From Chitinophaga pinensis (GTDB lineage: Bacteria > Bacteroidota > Bacteroidia > NS11-12g > UBA9320): 52,063 bases of DNA. Each line of letters starts with the position of its first letter. Position 1 is the stretch's first letter. Under the pieces are notes generated by a model. The model was not told the DNA's origin, searched no databases, and saw nothing but the letters and a program-made list of their open reading frames with translations. Made by a program: the position numbers and the translations under genes. The stretch covers positions 1 through 52,063 of the forward strand of contig CAMDSC010000016.1 in the NCBI GenBank assembly GCA_945907065.1. The letters run 5' to 3'. Below are positions 8,301 through 15,152 of the stretch, piece after piece.

Positions 8301-9325
8301 GTGAACACATAAAACTAACCCAATTTAGCAGCAGCTCCGGTTGTGGATGCAAAATTCATCCTGAAGAATTGGAAGAAATAATAAAGGATTTAAAAACCGG
8401 GGTTAATTATCCCAATCTTATAGTAGGAAACGACAGTTCGGATGATGCCTCAGCCATGAAACTGCCCAATGGCGATTTGCTTATTCAAACCTCTGATTTT
8501 TTTACACCGATTGTAGATGACCCGTTTCTTTTTGGACAAATTGCAGCGGCTAATGCCCTCAGTGATGTATTTGCGATGGGCGGGAAACCGCTTATGGCTA
8601 ATGCACTGTTGGGTTGGCCTACAGATAAACTTTCGCCTGAAATAGCCAATCAGGTTTTAAGGGGAGCTATAGAAATTTGCAATCAGGTAAATATTCCATT
8701 GGCCGGTGGTCATAGCATAAAAATTCAGGAGCCGATTTTCGGGTTGTCCGTTACCGGAATTTGCAGCCCGTCACAATTAAAAACGAATAGTGCTGCTAAC
8801 CCTGGTGACAGTATTTACCTAACCAAACCCATTGGAACAGGAATTTTAGCATCGGCTTTAAAAAAAGGAAAACTGAATGAAGAAGGACTAAAAGCCTTAC
8901 TGAAAATAACCACCAAGGTAAATAGTGAAGGCCTTTTGTTTGGAAATTTACATTATGTAAATGCCATGACCGATGTAACAGGTTTTGGATTTTTGGGGCA
9001 TTTGTTAGAAATGTGCCGAGGAGCCAATTTGGGTGCTGAAATACTTTCAACATCAATACCTGTGATAGAAGAAGCCAAAGCTTTGGCAGCCCAATTCATT
9101 ATGCCCGATAATACCTACCGAAACTGGAATGCTTTTGAAAAACACACCACTAATTTACCCGCTGATTTATTTGCTTTGGTAAACGACCCGCAAACCAATG
9201 GAGGATTGATGGTAGCCGTAGATTCAAATTTCACCACTAATTTTGAAGCTTTTTGTAAAGAAAATGAAATCCAAATTTATAAAATTGGGGTTTTTGTGAA
9301 TGGAGAAGGGGTTAATTTTAAGTAA
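8297..9325 (+). CDS. selD: selenide, water dikinase
   Basis: SelD makes selenophosphate from selenide and ATP. The 342-residue protein contains SGCGCK, with the catalytic Cys16 (the position that is selenocysteine in some species) and Lys19, the Gly-rich ATP-binding region, and ALLGWPTDKL in the middle. It is translationally coupled to mnmH by a 4-bp overlap. No selA, selB or selenocysteine tRNA is present here, so within this window the selenium donor serves tRNA modification; selenoprotein synthesis cannot be excluded. The hairpin at 9351-9369 may terminate the transcript. Confidence 0.97.
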   Translation: MSEHIKLTQFSSSSGCGCKIHPEELEEIIKDLKTGVNYPNLIVGNDSSDDASAMKLPNGDLLIQTSDFFTPIVDDPFLFGQIAAANALSDVFAMGGKPLMANALLGWPTDKLSPEIANQVLRGAIEICNQVNIPLAGGHSIKIQEPIFGLSVTGICSPSQLKTNSAANPGDSIYLTKPIGTGILASALKKGKLNEEGLKALLKITTKVNSEGLLFGNLHYVNAMTDVTGFGFLGHLLEMCRGANLGAEILSTSIPVIEEAKALAAQFIMPDNTYRNWNAFEKHTTNLPADLFALVNDPQTNGGLMVAVDSNFTTNFEAFCKENEIQIYKIGVFVNGEGVNFK

Positions 9326-9350
9326 TAATCATTATTTAGTTTAATAGAGT

Positions 9351-9665
9351 TAGAGGGCTTTGCCCTCTATAACTCTCATTCACTTTTTTCCTTGATGAAA
9401 AAAGTAAACAAAAAAATCAAGTCAGAAATATGCTTCCACGCTCATTCCGGGGCTCGGCCCGCATTTCTGACCTCCCGCCGCACGGCTATAAACTGACAAA
9501 ATTTTGTTTAACACCAAATCTTTCGGGTTAAGGTGTGATGGGTTGCTAAAAATACGGGCGTGTGCCAGATGGTGCGGTTGGAGTATATTTTTAGCTTGAC
9601 TTTTTTGCCTTCTTTTTTTGTCAAGCAAAAAAGAAGGTCAGGGTTATAGGGGCAGACAGCCCCTA
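9351..9665. repeat. dispersed inverted-repeat element, copy 1 (short form)
   Basis: This fills most of the gap between selD and the next gene. It opens with a perfect hairpin (TAGAGGGC 9351-9358, GCCCTCTA 9362-9369) and closes with another (TAGGGGC 9647-9653, GCCCCTA 9659-9665). Inside lie a T-run/A-run hairpin at each side and an imperfect inverted repeat pairing about 9410-9435 with about 9585-9612. A central palindrome ACAAAATTTTGT sits near 9497. Copies 2 and 3 are at 38.6 and 41.4 kb. This copy lacks a segment of about 70 bp present in the others. The small frames inside it are judged incidental. Confidence 0.85.
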
Positions 9666-9768
9666 ATGCAAGCTAATATTTTCTAAGTTGAGAATAATTT
9701 AAGCAGTTATTTAGCAAGAAAGAACATCGATTAACGATTTTAGAAGTATTAATTTTGAACTCTCATAA

Positions 9769-10146
9769 ATGAACGACATACTAAAAGCCGACTTACAAAG
9801 CCTTAAAGGTGATTTAATACTTTTTAAACCTTCGATAAAAGAAGTATCGCGGGATATTATAAAGGAAGGATTATCGGAATACCCAATTTTTATAGCACAT
9901 CAAGTAAAAATTCCGATTGGTGAAATAATATTAGACCACGCTGAACTGGCCATGAGCTGGAGCATTAGTGCCTCTACCATTGAGGAGTTTATGGAGCATA
10001 AACTTATTGAAGCCGGTAAAGATGAACTGTTTAAAACCAGCTACAAAGACCCTGAAAAAAATATCTGTATTTTTATTATTTCAGAAGGAGGAGCCAGTTT
10101 TGTGTTTGTGCCTTACGAAATAAGTATACTTCCGGAAGAAAATTAA
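9769..10146 (+). CDS. hypothetical protein
   Basis: The product is 125 residues, soluble and acidic, without signal peptide or membrane segments. No family is recognised; it looks like a compact alpha/beta cytosolic protein. A TAATTTTG -7-like element at 9750-9757 precedes the ATG by 11 bp, without a clear -33. The segment 9722-9747 before it resembles one arm of the long inverted repeat at 37.84-37.91 kb. It converges with the Fe-S protein gene, with only 3 bp between the two stop codons. Confidence 0.7.
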   Translation: MNDILKADLQSLKGDLILFKPSIKEVSRDIIKEGLSEYPIFIAHQVKIPIGEIILDHAELAMSWSISASTIEEFMEHKLIEAGKDELFKTSYKDPEKNICIFIISEGGASFVFVPYEISILPEEN

Positions 10147-10149
10147 TTT

Positions 10150-11430
10150 TTAACTCTCCTTCGCCCAATTTCCTCTATCCATAGCTGAAAATTGCCAAGG
10201 GGCTCCATTATTTTCAAGGTTGGTAAACATACCGTTTAGTTCCGTTGGGGCTTCTGATTTTTCCATTACCAAATACTGGCGCATGTCATAAATAATTTCC
10301 ATAGGATTTATTTGAACCGGGCAAGCTTGCACGCAAGCATTGCAAGTGGTACAGGCCCAAAGTTCTTCAGCAGAAATATAACTATGAAGGTCTTTTTCAT
10401 CTTTAAAATCGTTGCCATGCTTGTCAATGTTTCTGCCCACTTCTTCCAATCGGTCACGCACCTGCATTACCACACGACGAGGGGATAATAATTTGCCGGT
10501 AGTATTGGCCGGGCAAACGGAAGTACAACGGCCACATTCGGTGCATGAATAGGCATCCAGTAAGTTTTTCCAACTCAGGTCAAAAACATCTTTTACCCCA
10601 AAACTGGTAGGTGGTTCGTAGCCATCAGGTGGTTGGGCTGAAGGATCCATCATTAGGGCAACTTCCTGCTGAACAGAAGCCATGTTTTCAAACTTTCCAT
10701 TAGGATTTAAATTGGCATACCATGTATTAGGAAATGCGGTAATAATATGAAAATGCTTTGAAAAAGGAAGGTAATTTAAGAATAATAAAATACCCACAAG
10801 GTGGCTCCACCAGGCAAACCGTTCGATAGAATGCAATGCCGAAGCATCCATAGTTTCAACAATAGGAGCAAACCACATACTTACCGGCAACCAGGCTTGG
10901 TTTTGCAACTCCACATCGGTTATGTTCATTATCAAAACAGCTCCCATCAATACCAATTCAATTACCAATATTAAGGTAGCATCTTTTACCGGAAACCCCT
11001 CCAAATCAGGATGACGCAACCGTGGAACGTTGGTAATATATCTTCTAACTAAAAAAGCAACAGCTGCCACAAAAACACCTAAGGCCAAAACCTCAAAAAA
11101 TCCAATCAGAAAAAAATAAAAATCACCTAAGTATTCTTCAAAAAAGCGGTGTGTTCCTGCTGCTCCATCTATAAAAATTTCTAAAACTTCAAGATTTATA
11201 AGAATAAAACCTACATAGATTAGAATATGAAAAAATGCCGAAACCGGTCGGTCAAACATTCGTTTTTGCCCTAAAGCCATCAAGGCCATGTTTCTCCAGC
11301 GAGCCGCTTTGTTGTCAGTTAAGTCTTGGTCTTTTCCCAAAAGGATATTGCGACGAATTTTACCAATGTTTTTTACAAAGAAATAAACGGCTGTGCCAAA
11401 AAGAATTAAGAAAACTACCTGCGAAATCAT
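10150..11430 (-). CDS. membrane-bound (Fe-S) oxidoreductase, HdrC/NarI-like
   Basis: The 426-residue protein has about five hydrophobic segments in the first 230 residues (around 3-20, 62-85, 102-128, 146-168, 207-226), then a cytoplasmic dicluster 4Fe-4S domain. Cluster ligands are Cys296, 299, 302, 306 and Cys360, 363, 366, 370 in two CxxCxxCxxxCP motifs. The layout fits quinone-linked electron-transfer proteins related to heterodisulfide reductase HdrC fused to a b-type-cytochrome-like membrane part. Such genes are often followed by a gene for a CCG-domain Fe-S protein; none is adjacent here. The electron donor and acceptor are unknown. It is divergent from the sheath gene. Confidence 0.85.
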   Translation of the reverse strand: MISQVVFLILFGTAVYFFVKNIGKIRRNILLGKDQDLTDNKAARWRNMALMALGQKRMFDRPVSAFFHILIYVGFILINLEVLEIFIDGAAGTHRFFEEYLGDFYFFLIGFFEVLALGVFVAAVAFLVRRYITNVPRLRHPDLEGFPVKDATLILVIELVLMGAVLIMNITDVELQNQAWLPVSMWFAPIVETMDASALHSIERFAWWSHLVGILLFLNYLPFSKHFHIITAFPNTWYANLNPNGKFENMASVQQEVALMMDPSAQPPDGYEPPTSFGVKDVFDLSWKNLLDAYSCTECGRCTSVCPANTTGKLLSPRRVVMQVRDRLEEVGRNIDKHGNDFKDEKDLHSYISAEELWACTTCNACVQACPVQINPMEIIYDMRQYLVMEKSEAPTELNGMFTNLENNGAPWQFSAMDRGNWAKES

Positions 11431-11460
11431 GAATAAAAATTAAGGTGTTTCAAACCAACA

Positions 11461-11479
11461 GTAATTTTAATAAAATTAC
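11461..11479. promoter_or_regulatory. palindrome between divergent Fe-S and sheath genes
   Basis: GTAATTTT-AAT-AAAATTAC is a perfect inverted repeat with 8-bp arms, in the 94-bp gap between two divergent genes. It could be an operator, or merely an AT-rich hairpin. No regulator gene is adjacent. Confidence 0.35.
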
Positions 11480-11524
11480 AAGGGAACGAAAAATTAAAAG
11501 AATCTTTTGTAAAATTGAACCATC

Positions 11525-12874
11525 ATGCCAATAAATATTCCAGGGGTTTATGTTGAAGAAATAAGTAAATTTCCTCCTTCGGTTGCTCAAATTGAAACTG
11601 CAATTCCGGTTTTTATAGGCTTTACCGAAAAAGCTAAAGATAGAAACGGGAAAAGCCTGAAAAATAAACCACAACGTATTGCTAACATACTGGAATATGA
11701 ACTCTGTTTCGGGGGAGCCTTTGCTCAGTCATATACCATTACAGTAGTTGAAAATAGTGGTTCAAAGGAAATAACCTACACTCCAAAATCGGTCAAAAAT
11801 TATTTTTTATACGAGGCATTGAGATTGTATTTTGACAATGGTGGCGGGCCTTGTTATATTATTTCAATTGGCAATTATACAAGTAGTTTAACCTTAAATT
11901 TATTTAGCAATGCCCTTGATAAAATTGATGCCTGCGATGAAAGCACCATAATTGTTTTTCCTGAAGCTGTAAATTTAACCATGAATGATTACGGATTATT
12001 AATTCAATCCTCGTTAACAAAATGTGCCAAGTGGAAAAGCAAATTTTTATTAACGGATGTATTGTCAAAAACCAAAGTAGAAGATTTTAGAGAAAATATA
12101 GGGATAGAAAATTTGAAGTACGGAGCTGCTTATATTCCTGGTCTCAACACGCATTACATAGGAAAAGTAAACAGAGATAAATCATTGGTTTTGCACTGCG
12201 ATCAAAGCCTAAATAGACTTCAATATCATAAAAAATTATTGAATGATCCTGCAATTCCAACAGCATTTTCAAATGAAATATTGAATAGCATTACTATTAA
12301 GAATATGCCTGCATCTGCAGCCATTGCAGGGATTATTTGTGAAATGGATAGGAACAGAGGTTTTTGGAAAGCACCTGCAAACGTTGGATTGACAAGCATA
12401 AAAAATTTAACCGAAGAAATAACAGTTCAAGAACAGGATAATTTAAATGTTGATCCTGCTGAAGGGAAATCTATAAATGCAATTCGGCCTTTTACAGGAA
12501 AAGGAATTCTTGTATGGGGAGCCAGAACTTTGGCCGGCAATGATAATGAATGGCGCTACATTTCAGTTAGAAGAAGTGTTCAGATTATCGAAAAATCCAT
12601 TGAAAAAAGTATTCAGCAATTTGTGTTTGAGCCCAATGATACCAATACCTGGGGCAGAATAAAGGTAATGATCGAAAATTATTTAACTGTATTGTGGCGA
12701 CAAGGTGCATTGCAAGGTGCAAAACCTGAACATGCCTTTTTTGTAGCCATTGGTTTAAATATTACTATGACTTCTTTAGATATTTTAGAAGGAAGATTAG
12801 ACTTAGAATTAGGATTAGCCTTGGTTCGTCCGGCAGAATTTATAATTGTTAAAATGGGACTTAAAATGAGTTAG
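11525..12874 (+). CDS. contractile phage-tail-like sheath protein
   Basis: The 449-residue product starts MPINIPGVYVEEI, the conserved N-terminal extension of tail sheath proteins. It ends in a typical sheath C-terminal domain (about 315-449): GILVWGARTLA, then WRYISVRRSVQIIEKSI, a WRQGALQG segment, and DLELGLALVRPAEFIIVKM. Sheaths polymerise around an inner tube and contract to drive it through a membrane, in phages, tailocins and extracellular contractile injection systems. Both ends are intact and the length fits small injection-system sheaths. Remarkably, no tube, baseplate, spike, cap or AAA+ ATPase gene lies nearby: neighbours are an Fe-S protein and a FecR-like gene. Whether it works with a remote cluster or has another role is unknown. 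Confidence 0.9.
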   Translation: MPINIPGVYVEEISKFPPSVAQIETAIPVFIGFTEKAKDRNGKSLKNKPQRIANILEYELCFGGAFAQSYTITVVENSGSKEITYTPKSVKNYFLYEALRLYFDNGGGPCYIISIGNYTSSLTLNLFSNALDKIDACDESTIIVFPEAVNLTMNDYGLLIQSSLTKCAKWKSKFLLTDVLSKTKVEDFRENIGIENLKYGAAYIPGLNTHYIGKVNRDKSLVLHCDQSLNRLQYHKKLLNDPAIPTAFSNEILNSITIKNMPASAAIAGIICEMDRNRGFWKAPANVGLTSIKNLTEEITVQEQDNLNVDPAEGKSINAIRPFTGKGILVWGARTLAGNDNEWRYISVRRSVQIIEKSIEKSIQQFVFEPNDTNTWGRIKVMIENYLTVLWRQGALQGAKPEHAFFVAIGLNITMTSLDILEGRLDLELGLALVRPAEFIIVKMGLKMS

Positions 12875-12881
12875 AGTTGTT

Positions 12882-13772
12882 CTATTCCAAACCGGTTCGC
12901 TCAGTAAATGCTGCAAAACTGGTTTTCACCATTTCATCCTCCGGATAGTCGAGTAACAGAATTTTGTAAACATCCAAAGCTTTAAGATAATATTGATTTA
13001 TTTCCCACTTTACAGCTTTAGCTATTCGGTTGAGTCGCGCATCCTGAATATCTCTAAATTCTTCATCAAATTCCTTTTTGGTCTTTTCTTCGTCAATTGT
13101 AGCTTGCTTAATTACAATTTTGCTCTTAAGTGTTTTTGAGCCATCGGTTCTTAATTCATACACCAAAAGATTCAATGTTTTTTTAACTAAAAAATAGGTA
13201 TTGATATTGTTAAACCAAAACTGGTCGCCATTAACATCAAGGTCTAAAAGTACATTTTTTTTATCGGTTACCAATTGCACATTTACCATTTCAGTATTAA
13301 TGCTGCTAATCCAGCGAACAGGAAGTTGTTCATAAGAAAAAACCTTAATAGTATCCGGCATTGTAATCATAAATTCATCCCCACGGCTTGGAGCTCCGGG
13401 TATTCCTTTTTCGTTGGATTTCATATCACCTTCATGGCTTTTAAGTTCTTTTAAAATGTATGCCATGTACCTTTGATACTCGCTATCCTTAGTTTTTTCG
13501 AGCCCTTCAGAAAGTTCTTTTCCGGTAACATAACCCTTCTTTTTTACCTCAAATAGTTTTTTTGAATTATCAGAAACAACCAATAAAGCTTTATCGCCCA
13601 TAAAAACCCGGTCAGCTAAATCTACATATTCGTTTTTCTTAATTTTGGCAGATGAAGTGGTTCCTTTTTTATAAATGGTTACATTGCCCGAAACCCACTC
13701 TACTTTTACCTTTTGGGCTTGAACCCAGATGCTCGAAATTATAAATAGTATCGTTATATAGTTTTTTAACAT
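12882..13772 (-). CDS. exported FecR-like domain protein
   Basis: The 296-residue protein has a signal peptide (1-20, ending VQAQ) and a FecR-like beta-rich region at about 22-85 (VEWVSGNVTIYKKG, then a segment ending VMGDKALLVV-like). A middle beta-rich segment and a helical C-terminus (about 225-290, TPR-like ALDVYKILLLDYPEDE) follow. It is probably periplasmic. It lies 10 bp downstream of the CHASE2 gene on the same strand, a pairing that suggests joint function as an extracytoplasmic sensor or scaffold. Its 3' end faces the sheath gene 7 bp away. No sigma factor or anti-sigma transmembrane segment is seen, so classical FecR signalling is unlikely. Confidence 0.65.
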   Translation of the reverse strand: MLKNYITILFIISSIWVQAQKVKVEWVSGNVTIYKKGTTSSAKIKKNEYVDLADRVFMGDKALLVVSDNSKKLFEVKKKGYVTGKELSEGLEKTKDSEYQRYMAYILKELKSHEGDMKSNEKGIPGAPSRGDEFMITMPDTIKVFSYEQLPVRWISSINTEMVNVQLVTDKKNVLLDLDVNGDQFWFNNINTYFLVKKTLNLLVYELRTDGSKTLKSKIVIKQATIDEEKTKKEFDEEFRDIQDARLNRIAKAVKWEINQYYLKALDVYKILLLDYPEDEMVKTSFAAFTERTGLE

Positions 13773-13782
13773 TTTATTTTTT

Positions 13783-15006
13783 TTAATGATGCACTGGCCC
13801 TGTTAGGAAATAGGTGCTTATTTTATACTTTTTGTTTAACCATTTAACCAAAGTATCATAAAAATACAAAAGGTCAACTGTAAGTAAAACGGGTATTATA
13901 AATGGCGAAGCACTTAGTTTAATATTGAATTGCCTGAAAAGGTAAATGCAAAATAATATTAAAAGAAATGTGGTAACTAGCTGTATCATTTTAGCATAAA
14001 AATGATACCAAAGATGCCGGTGAACATAATGCCTTAAAAAAATAAAATTATGGAGAAAGCATATTAAAAACCCGAAAACCCATTCAAACCAAACAGGGGT
14101 TTTATTAATATAGTTTTGTTTCAAAATCATATTAATGATATTGGCTTGAATAGCTATTCCATAAGTGTCGGGCAATTTGCGGCCTACTAATTTTTCATTT
14201 AACGGAGTATAAAAATAATCATCCAATATAGGATTGGCATTACAATCGGAACCAAAAAAACCAATCAGAATAATTTTATTTTTTAAAAATCCTTTTGGAA
14301 AGTTATCGCTTTCGATATCATTACCATTAAAATGATATATGGTGTTAAGATTGCCTTCATAATTTATAATTTCAAATTGATTTCCTCTTTTCATAAAAGA
14401 TTCTGCTTTTGAAGAATCAAAATGTTTAACTATTTCAAGAGCAAAAGGGTTAACTTTATTTTTTCCAGTCTTATCACTTGTTCTAAAATATCTTACGGTA
14501 TTCTGTACAGAAGTTACCATCAAATTCGCATATCCTTCAGTTTGTTTTCCTAAGCTAGGCGAGGTTTGAATGTATGTAACTTTAGGGTTTTCTTCTTCAT
14601 TTTTAAATTTTGACGCTAATACTAATTTAGGTGTTTTGTCGAATGCAGCTTTCAACATACTATCGTCAAACGAATTTTTAGGTCCTTCAAAAATAAAATC
14701 AACTCCTATTACAGCAGGATTTTCAAGGTTTATTTTATTTATTAATAAAGCAATTTCTGAACGGCTTCTCTCGGCGGCATTTATTAAAACAATATCATTT
14801 GATATTTTAGCTTCAATTTCTGGTTTTTCAGGATTTTTTCCTGAAAAAATAATATCAGTTATTTCAATGTCCTTAAAACTATCTCCAATTACATTAAATA
14901 CATGAAAATTAAAAGGATTTAAAGCAAAACATGCGATGCAAAAAAATACAAATACCGTTGAAAGAAAGGCATCGCGAATAAGAAGTTTGGGGTGTTTTTC
15001 GGGCAT
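13783..15006 (-). CDS. CHASE2 domain membrane protein without output domain
   Basis: The 407-residue protein has an N-terminal membrane segment (about 12-32), an extracytoplasmic CHASE2 sensor region (about 40-300, with IVLINAAERSRSEIALLI, PAVIGVDFIF and the later KIILIGFFGSD), then three membrane segments (about 310-395). CHASE2 usually sits in front of kinase, cyclase or diguanylate cyclase domains; here the chain ends after the last membrane helix and a short basic tail. Any signalling must pass through a partner, perhaps the FecR-like protein encoded 10 bp downstream. The ligand is unknown. Confidence 0.8.
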   Translation of the reverse strand: MPEKHPKLLIRDAFLSTVFVFFCIACFALNPFNFHVFNVIGDSFKDIEITDIIFSGKNPEKPEIEAKISNDIVLINAAERSRSEIALLINKINLENPAVIGVDFIFEGPKNSFDDSMLKAAFDKTPKLVLASKFKNEEENPKVTYIQTSPSLGKQTEGYANLMVTSVQNTVRYFRTSDKTGKNKVNPFALEIVKHFDSSKAESFMKRGNQFEIINYEGNLNTIYHFNGNDIESDNFPKGFLKNKIILIGFFGSDCNANPILDDYFYTPLNEKLVGRKLPDTYGIAIQANIINMILKQNYINKTPVWFEWVFGFLICFLHNFIFLRHYVHRHLWYHFYAKMIQLVTTFLLILFCIYLFRQFNIKLSASPFIIPVLLTVDLLYFYDTLVKWLNKKYKISTYFLTGPVHH

Positions 15007-15152
15007 TATTAATACTCAATTATAATTCTTAATAGATACTAATTTGTATTGGCAAAAATAGAAGACTTTTTAAGTAGTTTATTGTGTTCAATGAATATTA
15101 TTGGGATATTAAGTTTATAAGCCATATAATTGAGGTCTTATCTGCAATTATA

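Noticed and set aside
8297-8352. SelD as a selenoprotein (in-frame TGA at the catalytic position)
   Set aside because: The catalytic position is an ordinary Cys codon, and no in-frame TGA is needed for the full-length protein.
9422-9628. Minus-strand ORF in repeat copy 1, with similar short frames in copies 2 and 3 (SHLNPKDLVLNKILSV-like)
   Set aside because: The similarity between these frames follows from the repeat itself. Frames occur on both strands, differ in length and ends, and lack start signals or recognisable domains.
10150-15006. A complete contractile injection system or prophage around the sheath gene
   Set aside because: All neighbours were read; none resembles tube, baseplate, spike, portal, capsid or ATPase proteins, and no integrase or att-like repeats were seen.
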